DNA from: JABMPO01 sp964539785
Lineage (GTDB): Bacteria > Fidelibacterota > Marinisomatia > Marinisomatales > TCS56
DNA: 46,912 nucleotides
Direction of reading: 5' to 3'
NCBI GenBank assembly: GCA_964539785.1
Contig: CAZIJQ010000016.1
Coordinates: 1-46,912, forward strand
Below are positions 6,062 through 16,106 of the stretch, piece after piece. Within the stretch, counting starts at the first letter, position 1. Each line of letters begins with the position of its first letter. The position numbers and the translations under genes are program-made. The notes beneath the pieces were generated by a model, which was given only the letters and a program-made list of their open reading frames with translations, had not been told where the DNA came from and did no database searches.

Positions 6062-8761
6062 CTATTTATCAGGCTTCTCATCGGCTAATGATCCAGCAGC
6101 AACAAACAATAGCCGGTCAAGGTCAAGATATTTGGACAGCGTTCGGTTAACTTTTACCAACGATATCCCGTTGATTATTTCCGGAAAACGATCAAGATAG
6201 TCCAACTTTCGTCCCCGTTCAGCATTGGTTAATACCTGTCCGGCAATTCCGCGCGTAGTGGCCAACCCGACTTTAAAAGCGCCGGTTATTGTTGTCTGCT
6301 TATTTTTCAATTCAAGCTCACTCACTCCTGATTTGATCAGTAATTCCAATTGTTCCAGCGTAGCCTGGCGACCAGCTTCCAGGAGATTCGGGGCAAAAGT
6401 TCCAAAAGCGAACCAGTATCCGTCATTATTGTTTTCGACACCAGCGACACCAGCGCTAATACCATAAGTCAATCCCTGTTGGTCGCGAACAGTGCTCATG
6501 AGTCGGGCAGAAAAATTCCCGCCGAGAATATATAAACCCATCATCAGTGGATAATAATCCTCGTGGTTGCGATCAATTCCGATTGCTTGGCCCAGAAACA
6601 TATCCATGCTGGTTTTTTCGGGAATATTAACATATCGGGCGGCCTCTTTTTTTGTATTTGCTGTCATGAATTCCGACAATGGTTCCAATTCAGAGGTTTG
6701 CCAATCCCCAAACCCTTTTTTCAGTGCATCTGCAATCTGGTGGTTTTTTGTGTCGCCAACGGCCACAAATTCTAGTGAGCCCAACCCGTAAGAAAGGCGG
6801 TGAAACTTCTTTAAATCAGACACCAAGATCTGTTCAATGAAATCGATTTCGCGATCAATATCATAAGTATAATTAGGGTGTCCTTCCGGGTACAATCCCT
6901 GTAAAAAAGCTGTATGAGCTCGCCGCTGTGGGTTCTCCCGAGCTCTTTCAAGTTCACCAATTGTTCGTTTTTTTAGATTATCCAATTCGTCTTTATTGAA
7001 CGCCGGTTGACGTAATTGCTCGGCCAGCAGACTGATAACCAATGGGACATCCCGGGATAGGCAACGGGCGGAAAATCGTACGCGGTAATTACCACTGCTG
7101 AAATTTATACTGGCGCCAACTGACTCTAGCGCATCGCTGATGGCGTATTTATTTTTTCCGATTGTTCCCTGATCAAGCATTGCTGCCGTCATGTCAGCCA
7201 CAAATGGATTGGTTTTTGGGCTGTAAATATCGCCACCTAAAAAGCTACCATTGATTGTCACCACATCGCGAATACCGTTATTCATGGTGAACAATCGTAA
7301 ACCACTAATTATTTCTTTTTCGTTTATCTGGCTTGCCAGTGTCGCACCGGCATTTACTGATCCATCAGCCTGGTTTGATTCTATTGTTAACGCTGATATT
7401 GATTCAGGCGGTTGCCAGGGTTGGGGCTGGTGGATGGATCCAGGGATAACCGTATTATTACGCCCATTCGGTTCGGGCACAAACCAGCCGGTCGTGCTCT
7501 GGTCCTTCACGAGGTACTCCCGTGCTACACGTTGGACATCGGCAGCGGTCACCATATTATAACGCTCAAGTTGACTGGTATATAATATCCAGTCACCGAT
7601 GGCGATAGCCTCATTGATGCTGCTGGCAATTGAAAACGATCCGTCGCGACTGAAAGCCACATCGGCCCGGAGTTGGGCTTGGGCTTTCTTAATTTCTTTA
7701 TCAGTGACGCCCTTTTCCACAATATCGGCGTATTCATTTAAAACAATTTTTTCAATCTCAGAGTGGTCGGTACCGGGGGTCAAAAAAATATAGGTAACAA
7801 ATAAACCATTGTCATGAAAACCAAAATCCCACATAAATAAATTGGTAGCTAAACCAGCGTCCACCAGTTTGCGATACAATCGGCTGGATTTTCCACCACC
7901 CAGTATATTGGACAATATCTGAATTGGATAAATGTCGAGGTTACGTCCATCAGGAATTTTGTGGGCAATGCCTATAATGCCGGTTTGTCCGCTGCGTTTA
8001 ATTTCCAATCGCCGGGGACCTTCCTGTTTTGGTTCGGTAGTGTACATCCCGGGAATTTCATTGGGCGATCCGGAATACTGTCCAAAATGTTTTTCGATCA
8101 TATTTAGAGCTTTTTTCGTATCAAAGTCACCGATGACGGTTGCCGTAGCATTGTTGGGCCAATAATACGTATTATAAAATCCTTTTAATCTTTCGGTTGA
8201 AACATTTTCAATATCGGCCCGCCAACCAATAGTGGGATGATGGTAGGGGTGAGCCTGGTAAGCCGTAGCCCAGATATTTTTATCGAGGGCATTAAATGGT
8301 TCGTTTTCTCCATTTTCGAATTCGTTGCGCACAACTGTCATTTCCGCTTGGCGATCTTTATCATGAAGAAAGGCGTTACGCATGCGATCGGCCTCAACCT
8401 TAATTCCCACCTCCAGATGTTCGCTGGGCAGCAATTCAAAATAATTAGTGCGATCCATCCAGGTTGTGGCATTCATTTGGGCGCCAAGATTTTGTAAAAC
8501 TTCGGCCACCCGGGTACCTTTTTCGCGATTGTGTTCTTTAGAACCCTTAAACATCATATGCTCGAGAATATGGGTCGCACCGGTATAACCAACAGCCTCA
8601 TTGCGTGAACCCACATGATAGGTTACCATAAAGGTGGCCACCGGAGCAGAATGGTCTTCCATGAGTAAAACAGATAAATCATTGAATTTCAGGCGGTATT
8701 CATCGATTCCACCAGCTGATTTAATATATTCAAACGCATTATTCATACTGCTGTCTTTCAT
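6062..8761 (-). CDS. M16 family zinc metallopeptidase, double-domain (pitrilysin-like)
   Basis: The 899-residue protein is made of two M16 halves. The N-terminal half carries the inverted zinc motif HILEH (residues 64-68) and a downstream glutamate in VRNEFENGEN (about residue 147) as the third ligand. A VIGDFD element and a GGGKSSRLYRKL motif follow. The C-terminal half (about residues 490-890) lacks a zinc site but keeps the GGNFSARLMSTVRDQQGLTYG motif that helps hold substrate. M16 peptidases of this type degrade short peptides. I see no signal peptide from the chosen ATG, which has an AGGA ribosome binding site; a second ATG lies five codons on. A cytoplasmic location is likely unless the true start is further upstream. 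Confidence 0.92.
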   Translation of the reverse strand: MKDSSMNNAFEYIKSAGGIDEYRLKFNDLSVLLMEDHSAPVATFMVTYHVGSRNEAVGYTGATHILEHMMFKGSKEHNREKGTRVAEVLQNLGAQMNATTWMDRTNYFELLPSEHLEVGIKVEADRMRNAFLHDKDRQAEMTVVRNEFENGENEPFNALDKNIWATAYQAHPYHHPTIGWRADIENVSTERLKGFYNTYYWPNNATATVIGDFDTKKALNMIEKHFGQYSGSPNEIPGMYTTEPKQEGPRRLEIKRSGQTGIIGIAHKIPDGRNLDIYPIQILSNILGGGKSSRLYRKLVDAGLATNLFMWDFGFHDNGLFVTYIFLTPGTDHSEIEKIVLNEYADIVEKGVTDKEIKKAQAQLRADVAFSRDGSFSIASSINEAIAIGDWILYTSQLERYNMVTAADVQRVAREYLVKDQSTTGWFVPEPNGRNNTVIPGSIHQPQPWQPPESISALTIESNQADGSVNAGATLASQINEKEIISGLRLFTMNNGIRDVVTINGSFLGGDIYSPKTNPFVADMTAAMLDQGTIGKNKYAISDALESVGASINFSSGNYRVRFSARCLSRDVPLVISLLAEQLRQPAFNKDELDNLKKRTIGELERARENPQRRAHTAFLQGLYPEGHPNYTYDIDREIDFIEQILVSDLKKFHRLSYGLGSLEFVAVGDTKNHQIADALKKGFGDWQTSELEPLSEFMTANTKKEAARYVNIPEKTSMDMFLGQAIGIDRNHEDYYPLMMGLYILGGNFSARLMSTVRDQQGLTYGISAGVAGVENNNDGYWFAFGTFAPNLLEAGRQATLEQLELLIKSGVSELELKNKQTTITGAFKVGLATTRGIAGQVLTNAERGRKLDYLDRFPEIINGISLVKVNRTLSKYLDLDRLLFVAAGSLADEKPDK

Positions 8762-8889
8762 CTAACATCCTATTATTAAAATACAAATGTGGTGTTCTGT
8801 TCTTTTCATGGCTATCCCTGGATTTTTATCTTTTACCGCCGGAACCTCAATCAGTTCCCAGCCTGCTACCGCTTATTGGTAGGTCAATA

Positions 8890-9480
8890 TTAGGAGATTT
8901 TGTCATCTAAATGTTTTAACGATGGGAAAAACTGGCCGGTTGTTAGACAATAGTCTTCGTATTCCTGACCGAATTTTTGAATCATTTTTTGTTCCTCAAA
9001 AGAGACCAGCCAGCTCCAGAGAAATGACAACGGAATGACGGCCACTAGCAAGCTCCAAGAATATTGCCACAAGGCCAGGGATCCGGTGGCTGAGTAAATC
9101 AATGCGCTGTACAAGGGATGGCGAACAAATAAAAACGGTCCGCTGGTGATCAGTTTTTCACCCCAACCCTGGGTTCTCAGAGTGTAAACACCGCCGCCAA
9201 CGAGATAGACGGCGTCGGCGAGGAACATTATTAATAAAAGCAGGCGCAGTATAGGATAGATTGACATTGGCGGCAAGCCCAGGGCTCGCCCACCATAGTA
9301 AAACCCAACCCAGACCAGCAACGTCATCAGTATACCAGTTGGGCCGACCCCGAATCTATCCTTCAATGAAATACCTGCCATGGCGGTTGAAAATAACGGG
9401 AGTCCGAGGCGCGGGGCAACAGGTTTCAGCGAAGAGTATGGAGCAAAGAGCGGAGAGACGATGGGATTGTGGCTTAGCAA
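8890..9480 (-). CDS. ICMT/PEMT-like integral membrane methyltransferase
   Basis: This is a protein of up to 196 residues with several membrane helices and the signature of the isoprenylcysteine carboxyl methyltransferase/phospholipid methyltransferase group. It has GPFLFVRHPLYSALI, followed by a long hydrophobic pair and then FEEQKMIQKFGQEYEDYCLTTGQFFP. The RHPxY and EE elements bind S-adenosylmethionine and the head group in that family. The substrate is not known for bacterial members. The longest frame starts at a TTG (9480), but the first 33 residues are atypical. An ATG at 9379-9381 (MAGISLKDRFG) is a reasonable alternative start and leaves the membrane domain intact. Confidence 0.8.
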   Translation of the reverse strand: MLSHNPIVSPLFAPYSSLKPVAPRLGLPLFSTAMAGISLKDRFGVGPTGILMTLLVWVGFYYGGRALGLPPMSIYPILRLLLLIMFLADAVYLVGGGVYTLRTQGWGEKLITSGPFLFVRHPLYSALIYSATGSLALWQYSWSLLVAVIPLSFLWSWLVSFEEQKMIQKFGQEYEDYCLTTGQFFPSLKHLDDKIS

Positions 9481-9650
9481 CTTTGGTACAGCGCATCCTG
9501 TTGTTGAATTCTACACCAATCAGATAGTTTTCTTCGAATTAACAAATATGGAAGAATAGCATTAATAATGATCGATAACTCTTTTAAGGCAATTCTAATT
9601 TCAATACTAATATTAAAAATTACGGGTAAAAAGATGATTGTTTGTTCCAG

Positions 9651-9784
9651 CCCACGGTTTTAACTGTGGGTCAGTATAAGATGCTATATCGGAACCGTTT
9701 CAACGGTTTTTAAATTATAAAAACCATACCACAGAATATAAAATTGTATCAAGGTGTAGTGACAAGACATGTCTTGTCACTACA
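9651..9784. repeat. Cluster of three palindromic intergenic repeats (REP/MITE-like)
   Basis: The 307-base gap at 9481-9787 has no gene but holds three separate dyads. The first is CCCACGGTT/AACTGTGGG at 9651-9670, a hairpin with one wobble. The second is AACCGTT-TC-AACGGTT at 9693-9708, followed by T residues. The third is a perfect 30-bp palindrome centred at 9769/9770 (arms 9755-9768 and 9771-9784, core GACAAGACATGTCTTGTC). Dyads of this kind are often dispersed in FCB genomes as REP-like elements. The second could also end rightward transcription. None has the T-run needed to terminate the leftward PFOR operon cleanly. Confidence 0.65.
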
Positions 9785-9787
9785 AAA

Positions 9788-10777
9788 CTATTTATACTTA
9801 TTCAGTACTTTCATGTAATTCGATCGCATAAATGCTTCCGGCACGGATACATTTTTCATGCTCATGCTGCCCTTCATCTGTTCCACGCTTTCATATTCGT
9901 GTTCATCCATCCAGGTTTCCATTTCATTTAAAATGGTTTTTACGTGTTCGGGTCCGAATTTCAACAGTGCTGAGCAAGTAAAAGCCACATCTGCTCCTGC
10001 CATCATCAGCTTGATTACATCCTGACCTGAATGAACACCTGTGGTGGCACCCAAATCCAATTTCAACACTGAAGACAAAACGGCTATCCAGCGCAGGGGC
10101 ATCCGCAGATTGTCAGGCGTACTCAAATGCACATTTGGTATTACTTCTAATTCTTCGAGGTCGATATCCGGCTGATAAAATCGGTTAAACAGCGCCAGGC
10201 CGTCAACTCCAGCGTCTTCCAATCGTTTGGCAAACGCTGGTAAGGCCGTGAAATAATAGCCCAATTTCAGTGAAATCGGTATGCTGACCTGGGCCTTAAC
10301 CCGATTGAATATATTTACAATATTGTCCTCAATCTGCTCACAGGTTTCTTCAATTTTAGACGGAGGATTGTAAATATTCAGTTCCAGTGCATTGGCGCCA
10401 GCTTCTTGAATCCGCTGGGCATAGTCGGTCCAGCCACCGGATGTGCTGCCGTTCAGGCTGGCGATTATCGGAATATCCACGGCCTCCTTCAGGGCACGGA
10501 TCTGCTTGAGATAGGCTTCTGGCCCCCGGATAAAATCATGTCCACCGGGAAAAAATGACTGTGACTCGGCAAAACTATCTGTGCCCTGATCCATGAAATG
10601 GTCAATTTCCTCCACCTCATGGCGTATCTGCTCTTCGAATAGTGAATACATCACAATAGCGGAAGCGCCGGCATCCTCCAGCTTTTTAACCGTATCAACA
10701 TCCCTTGATAGTGGAGAGGCTGATGGTATTACCGGGTTTTTCAGATTAAACCCTAAATAAGATGTATTTAAATTCAT
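9788..10777 (-). CDS. Dihydroorotate dehydrogenase-like protein paired with PFOR
   Basis: The 329-residue TIM-barrel flavoprotein is of the dihydroorotate dehydrogenase (DHODH) superfamily. It has YLGFNLKNPVIPSASPLS at the N-terminus, then PIIASLNGSTSGGW, ELNIYNPP, PISLKLGYY and the phosphate-binding end VHSGQDVIKLMMAGADVAFTCSAL. Where DHODH has SCPN with its catalytic base, this protein has YNPP, so pyrimidine synthesis is doubtful. Proteins of this subgroup are commonly encoded next to single-chain PFOR, and here the start is 11 bases after the nifJ stop. It could be an electron-transfer or accessory flavoprotein for PFOR. That role is inferred from context. Confidence 0.82.
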   Translation of the reverse strand: MNLNTSYLGFNLKNPVIPSASPLSRDVDTVKKLEDAGASAIVMYSLFEEQIRHEVEEIDHFMDQGTDSFAESQSFFPGGHDFIRGPEAYLKQIRALKEAVDIPIIASLNGSTSGGWTDYAQRIQEAGANALELNIYNPPSKIEETCEQIEDNIVNIFNRVKAQVSIPISLKLGYYFTALPAFAKRLEDAGVDGLALFNRFYQPDIDLEELEVIPNVHLSTPDNLRMPLRWIAVLSSVLKLDLGATTGVHSGQDVIKLMMAGADVAFTCSALLKFGPEHVKTILNEMETWMDEHEYESVEQMKGSMSMKNVSVPEAFMRSNYMKVLNKYK

Positions 10778-10788
10778 CTCAAACTCCT

Positions 10789-13700
10789 TTAATCTCCGGC
10801 TTTCACAGGTGCGTTTGCCAGTTGAAAATAGGTTTCATAGCGTTTCACTGCTGCCTTCTGCGCCTTCCCCAGCAGTTCTTCCGCCCGATCGGGCATACTC
10901 TTAGTAAGCATCTTATAGCGGGTTTCATTGTAGATATAGTCTTTCAAGTCTATTGTTGGCTTTTTCGAATCAAGTTTAAGCGGATTTTTACCTTCGTCGG
11001 CCAGACGCGGATCATAACGATACAGCATCCAATGGCCACTATCCACCGCCAGTTTCTGCTGGTTCATTCCATATACCATATTAATACCGTGGGCAATACA
11101 GTGGCTGTAGGCAATTATTAGAGATGGCCCATCATACGATTCGGCCTCCGTGAAGGCTCTTATGGTCTGGGCGTCGCTGGCGCCCATAGCTACTTGAGCC
11201 ACATACACATTACCATAATTCATTGCCATCATACCCAGATCTTTCTTATTCGACGATTTTCCGGCAGCAGCAAATTTTGCCACCGAACCCAGTGGGGTGG
11301 CCTTAGAGGCTTGTCCTCCGGTGTTAGAATAAACTTCCGTATCCATAACCAGAATATTCACATTCCGACCGGAGGCCAGTACATGGTCAAGGCCGCCGAA
11401 ACCAATATCATAAGCCCAGCCATCGCCGCCCATGATCCAGACACTTTTCTTAACCAGGTTATCGGCAATTGTCAGTAATTGTTTGGCGGCGGGAGATTCT
11501 AAGTGTTCCAGTTTTTTAAATAATTCGGTCACTCGGTCGCGCTGTTCAAAAATACCGGCTTCTTCGCTCTGGTCGGCATTGAGAATTGCATCTGCCAATT
11601 CAGTACCAATATCCTCGCTTAATTTCCGGACCAGTTCACCAGCAAATTGAATTTGACGATCTATGGTCAGGCGGTAGCCGAAACCAAATTCGGCATTATC
11701 CTCAAACAACGAATTGGACCAGGTTGGTCCCCGGCCTGCATTATTTTTAGCCCAGGGGGTGGTGGGCAGATTACCACCATAAATTGAAGAACAACCGGTA
11801 GCGTTGGCAACAATCATCCGGTCACCGAATAATTGTGATACTAATTTAACGTAAGGTGTTTCACCACAGGCAGCGCAAGCTCCGGAAAATTCAAACAGGG
11901 GTTGTAGCATCTGTGAGCCTTTAACCGTATTCTGTTTGACGCGATCTCGGTCAACTTCCGGCAGACTCAGGAAAAAATCCCAGTTTGCCCGCTCCGGTTC
12001 ACGAAGCGGCAGTTGTTCGACCATATTAATCGCCTTGCGTTTGGTATCGGTCTTATCTTTGGCCGGACAAGCTTCTATGCAAAGAGCACAACCAGTACAA
12101 TCTTCGACGGCCACCTGCAGGGTGTAAACCTCGTTGGGCTCCCAATCACGGCCGCGGGGTTTAGTGGATTTAAATGTTTCCGGTGCACCTTCCAGCAGTG
12201 TATTGTCATAGACTTTCATACGGATCACACCATGGGGGCAGACCAGGGCGCATTTATTACATTGAATGCAGATGTCCGGCTCCCAGGCCGGAACCTCCGA
12301 AGCAATGTTTCGTTTTTCCCACTGTGTTGTGGCCGTTGGCCAGGTTCCATCGGCAGTAAAAGCGCTTACCGGCAACTCATCGCCCAGACCAGACATAATT
12401 TTAGCCGTGACTTTTTTAACGAATTCGGGTGCTTTTTTAGAGACAATCCCGGTGCCAGTGCCAGCCTCTTTCCCGGCACTCAGATATTTAACCTGGTGGA
12501 GGTTGTTAACTGTCTCATCGACGGCCTTGAAGTTCTTCTGTACAATTTCTTCGCCTTTTTTACCGTAGGTCTTTTTAATTGCCTCTTTTATTTTATTAAT
12601 TGCTTCATCCTTCGGTAAAACACCGGAAATAGCAAAGAAGCAGGTTTGCATGATGGTGTTGATCCTAACACCCATTCCAGTCTTTTTGGCAACATTAAGG
12701 GCGTCAATCACATAAAATTTCAGTTTTTTAACAATGATTTGCTTCTTAATCTGGCTAGAAAGGTGGTCCCACACCTCATCAACCGGATAAGGGCTATTCA
12801 GCAAGAAGGTGGCACCCGGGTCAGCCGATTTCAAAACATCATAGGTTTCCAGGAATACAAATTGGTGACAAGCGATAAAATTTGCGCTGCCAATCAGGTA
12901 GGGCGATTTGATCTTGTCGTCACCGAAGCGTAAGTGCGAAATCGTCATGCTACCGGATTTTTTGGAATCATAAACAAAATAGCCCTGGGCAAAATTATCG
13001 GTACCATCACCAATAATTTTGATCGAATTTTTATTAGCTCCCACAGTACCGTCCGCGCCCAGACCATAAAACATCCCCCGGAAAACATCATCGCCATGGA
13101 TGGAATAGTCCGGATCATAATCCAAACTGGTGTTGGTTACATCGTCGTTAATTCCGATAGTAAAATGGTTTTTAGGCTGGTCTTTGGCTAGTTCATCATA
13201 AATACCCTTGACCATGGCCGGAGTGAATTCCTTGGATGACAGTCCATAGCGACCACCTATTACTTTGGGCATTGCCAGCAATTTTCCAGCTTGTTCAACC
13301 AGGGCGGTTAACACATCCTGATACATTGGTTCACCAATTGCTCCCGGCTCTTTTGTGCGGTCCAGTACAGCTATTTTCTTAACCGAAACCGGCAGTGAAT
13401 TAACAAAATGTTCAATTGAGAAGGGGCGATATAGGTGTACAATTACCGCTCCGACTTTTTCGCCCTGGTTATTTAAAAATTCGACTGTTTCGTTGACCGT
13501 ATCGGCACCGGATGCCATAACGATAATCACTTTCTCAGCTTCCGGATCGCCAATATAATCAAACAGGTTATACTTGCGGCCAACTACCTGCGCAAATTTA
13601 TCCATTGTTTTCTGGACAATACCTGGCGCTGCCAGATAGTAAGGATTACAGGATTCCCGCGCCTGGAAGAAAACATCCGGGTTCTGGGCCGTGCCGCGTA

Positions 13701-14343
13701 ATACCGGATCATTCGGATTAAGTCCTCGCTGGCGATGAGCAAAAACCAGATCATCGTCAATCATCGAACTGATCTCTTCATCGCTGAGCTGACAGATTTT
13801 CTGGACTTCGCTGGAAGTGCGAAATCCATCAAAAAAATGTACGAACGGTATTCGGGCTTCCAGGGTGGAGGCTTGGGCGATCAGCGCCATATCCATTACT
13901 TCCTGGACGTTGCTGGAGGCAAGCAGACCGAAACCGGTTGAACGAGCGGCCATCACATCGGAGTGATCACCAAAAATTGACAGGGCATGGGTAGCAACCG
14001 TGCGTGCGGAAACATGAAAAACAGTGGGGGTCAATTCGCCGGCAATCTTGAACATGTTGGGGAGCATTAATAATAAACCCTGCGATGCGGTAAATGTGGA
14101 AGTTAGTGCGCCAGCCTGCAGAGCACCATGAACCGCGCCAGCTGCGCCACCCTCGCTTTGCATCTCTACAATATCAGGAACCGTTCCCCAGATATTTTTC
14201 TGACCAACAGACGACCAAGTGTCCGCCCATTCCCCCATTGCGGAAGATGGTGTAATGGGGTAAATCGCACAGACTTCATTGGTTTTATATGCAACGTAGG
14301 CCGCCGCTTCATTGCCGTCGATCATCACCATTTTTCTTTTCAT
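10789..14343 (-). CDS. nifJ: Pyruvate:ferredoxin (flavodoxin) oxidoreductase, single chain
   Basis: This is a 1184-residue fused PFOR of normal family length. It oxidises pyruvate with CoA to acetyl-CoA and CO2, passing electrons to ferredoxin or flavodoxin. The order of parts is: pyrimidine-binding domain at the N-terminus (MIDGNEAAAYVAYKTNEVCAIYPITPSS), transketolase-like domain II, gamma domain near residues 440-610, an 8Fe ferredoxin domain (CIQCNKCALVCPHG near 695; CTGCALCIEACP near 750), and the thiamine pyrophosphate domain (GACAACGETPY near 816; MGGDGWAYDIGFGGLDHV near 975). The extra cysteines for the proximal cluster are in the last domain (SHCIAHG). It points to anaerobic or microaerobic carbon metabolism. 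It heads a two-gene operon with the DHODH-like gene. Confidence 0.97.
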   Translation of the reverse strand: MKRKMVMIDGNEAAAYVAYKTNEVCAIYPITPSSAMGEWADTWSSVGQKNIWGTVPDIVEMQSEGGAAGAVHGALQAGALTSTFTASQGLLLMLPNMFKIAGELTPTVFHVSARTVATHALSIFGDHSDVMAARSTGFGLLASSNVQEVMDMALIAQASTLEARIPFVHFFDGFRTSSEVQKICQLSDEEISSMIDDDLVFAHRQRGLNPNDPVLRGTAQNPDVFFQARESCNPYYLAAPGIVQKTMDKFAQVVGRKYNLFDYIGDPEAEKVIIVMASGADTVNETVEFLNNQGEKVGAVIVHLYRPFSIEHFVNSLPVSVKKIAVLDRTKEPGAIGEPMYQDVLTALVEQAGKLLAMPKVIGGRYGLSSKEFTPAMVKGIYDELAKDQPKNHFTIGINDDVTNTSLDYDPDYSIHGDDVFRGMFYGLGADGTVGANKNSIKIIGDGTDNFAQGYFVYDSKKSGSMTISHLRFGDDKIKSPYLIGSANFIACHQFVFLETYDVLKSADPGATFLLNSPYPVDEVWDHLSSQIKKQIIVKKLKFYVIDALNVAKKTGMGVRINTIMQTCFFAISGVLPKDEAINKIKEAIKKTYGKKGEEIVQKNFKAVDETVNNLHQVKYLSAGKEAGTGTGIVSKKAPEFVKKVTAKIMSGLGDELPVSAFTADGTWPTATTQWEKRNIASEVPAWEPDICIQCNKCALVCPHGVIRMKVYDNTLLEGAPETFKSTKPRGRDWEPNEVYTLQVAVEDCTGCALCIEACPAKDKTDTKRKAINMVEQLPLREPERANWDFFLSLPEVDRDRVKQNTVKGSQMLQPLFEFSGACAACGETPYVKLVSQLFGDRMIVANATGCSSIYGGNLPTTPWAKNNAGRGPTWSNSLFEDNAEFGFGYRLTIDRQIQFAGELVRKLSEDIGTELADAILNADQSEEAGIFEQRDRVTELFKKLEHLESPAAKQLLTIADNLVKKSVWIMGGDGWAYDIGFGGLDHVLASGRNVNILVMDTEVYSNTGGQASKATPLGSVAKFAAAGKSSNKKDLGMMAMNYGNVYVAQVAMGASDAQTIRAFTEAESYDGPSLIIAYSHCIAHGINMVYGMNQQKLAVDSGHWMLYRYDPRLADEGKNPLKLDSKKPTIDLKDYIYNETRYKMLTKSMPDRAEELLGKAQKAAVKRYETYFQLANAPVKAGD

Positions 14344-14477
14344 AATATCAATTCCTGTGATTTATTAAGACTATAAATTTACCTAACAGAAGACCGGACA
14401 GTCCATTTTTATTCACACAATACCAGCTGATTGTTTTCCCTGTTGCATTATACTTTTTTACCAATAATTACCAACAA

Positions 14478-15911
14478 TTATACCGATATGGATTTCCAGT
14501 CGCCTTTTATTATTTTCCAGGCCATCAGGGTTGCGAAAATTAGTATATAGACCGCAAATGTCAGCCAGGAGCCCAGAAACCCGAGACCCAAAACCACGCC
14601 AGTCAAATAACTAACCGGTAAAAAGAAGCCCCAGGAAATAGCGATTTCAACGATGGCCGGATAGACTGTGTTGCCGGCACCGGTGAGGGCAAACCAGAGG
14701 GTTATGCCAATGGCATCCGCAAACTGGGCAAAAGCAAGTACCCGTAAACCCACAATTCCCGCCTGAATTACGTTTTGATCGCTGGTAAATAATGGCAATA
14801 TTTTTTCCGGGAATATGAAAAATATTATACCCATTGTACCCATAATGAGCAAAGACCAGCGAACGCTTTCAAAAATGCTGATTTCCGATTTATCCGGTCG
14901 CTGCTCACCAAGAAATTTTCCCACCAACGTAGCGCAAGCCTGACCAACCCCGGCAGCCGGCATAAATGATGCTCCCATGATACCGAAAACAACTTCTGTA
15001 GCTGCCAGTTCGGCGGTTCCGATCATCCCCACAATTTTGAAAAACACAACAAAGCCACCCATTACAAACAGCTCCTGGGCTGCCTGGGGAATGGCCAGTG
15101 TCAATTGTTTTCGCAGCATTGTCCAGTTCAATCCGATATTAAAAACCTGGTACCGTTTTCTAATCTCCGGTAACACCAGATAGGCCGAGTAGTGGACAAC
15201 CAACCAGGCGGAGGCAAGCAGTGTGGCGGTGGCGGCGCCTTTCACGCCCATCGCTGGAAACGGTATCCACGACCAGGCATAACCGAGCCAAGCCCAACTT
15301 CCATTACCCAATTCACTAAAAAACGCCACCACACCCTCCCGGCCGTAAATCAATCCAGCGTTCAAATAGATATTTAGCAGGTTGGCAACAATTGTGACAT
15401 TCATGTGAATTCGGGTTTTCTCAACTCCGGTGAAGAATCCCTGGAAAGCAAATCCTATACTGGCAAAAAACACGCTGAGAAAAGCCACAGACATATAATC
15501 AATGCAAAGGGGAATTACGGTGGGATCTTCCAACAACAGCGGGGCAATTTTATCCGCCAGGGAAAAACCGATAATCGATAAGGGAATACCGGTTATTGCC
15601 GCCATAAAGAGACCGTTGTGAAGAGCCGTTCCACATTCGGCGAATATCTTTTGTCCCAACCGGCGAGCAGCAACTGTTTGAACGGCGGTCCTTAAGCTGA
15701 TTGCCGTGCTTAGAACTGTCCATGCGACCATACTTCCCATTCCCACCGCTGCTAACGCCGGTGCGCCAAGGCGACCCACCATTGCCAGATCGGCAAGATT
15801 CATAAACACCCGGCTGAGATTACTCAAAATTACCGGCATAGCAAGCAATATCACCTGCCGGGAAATTGGTCGGTTTAGAGGAAAAATAAGATTTTTAAGT
15901 CGAAATTGCAT
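14478..15911 (-). CDS. MATE family multidrug/Na+ efflux transporter
   Basis: The 477-residue protein has about twelve predicted membrane helices in two related halves, as in MATE exporters. Family-like segments include LAMPVILSNLSRVFMNLADLAMVGRLG in the first helix pair and GMGSMVAWTVLS. In the second half AIPQAAQELFVMGGFVVFFKIVGMIGTAELAATEVV and GVGQACATLVGKFLGE are present. These exporters expel cationic compounds using Na+ or H+. The start has an AAAGGA ribosome binding site. It is not tightly linked to nifJ (134-base gap), and its substrate cannot be predicted. Confidence 0.93.
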   Translation of the reverse strand: MQFRLKNLIFPLNRPISRQVILLAMPVILSNLSRVFMNLADLAMVGRLGAPALAAVGMGSMVAWTVLSTAISLRTAVQTVAARRLGQKIFAECGTALHNGLFMAAITGIPLSIIGFSLADKIAPLLLEDPTVIPLCIDYMSVAFLSVFFASIGFAFQGFFTGVEKTRIHMNVTIVANLLNIYLNAGLIYGREGVVAFFSELGNGSWAWLGYAWSWIPFPAMGVKGAATATLLASAWLVVHYSAYLVLPEIRKRYQVFNIGLNWTMLRKQLTLAIPQAAQELFVMGGFVVFFKIVGMIGTAELAATEVVFGIMGASFMPAAGVGQACATLVGKFLGEQRPDKSEISIFESVRWSLLIMGTMGIIFFIFPEKILPLFTSDQNVIQAGIVGLRVLAFAQFADAIGITLWFALTGAGNTVYPAIVEIAISWGFFLPVSYLTGVVLGLGFLGSWLTFAVYILIFATLMAWKIIKGDWKSISV

Positions 15912-16106
15912 TAACCAGATTGTCCTTTATCTGTGAAAACGCGTAAATCCAGTGGAGGAAAAACGAAAGGCGGTGGCGAAGTTACCAACTATGTCAGAGT
16001 CTGCACAATTCTTTTAGTCATATTATGAAATCTGCTAAAATGGCATTTTTCTACCATTGGAACAATATTTGTGACTGGTGCTTAACAAAAATGTGAAGAA
16101 CAAATT

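Noticed and set aside
12013..12618. Plus-strand 201-codon frame inside nifJ, and other long antisense frames in nifJ, gyrA and M16
   Set aside because: Each lies wholly antisense to a well-conserved gene and shows no family motif; they are by-products of codon bias.
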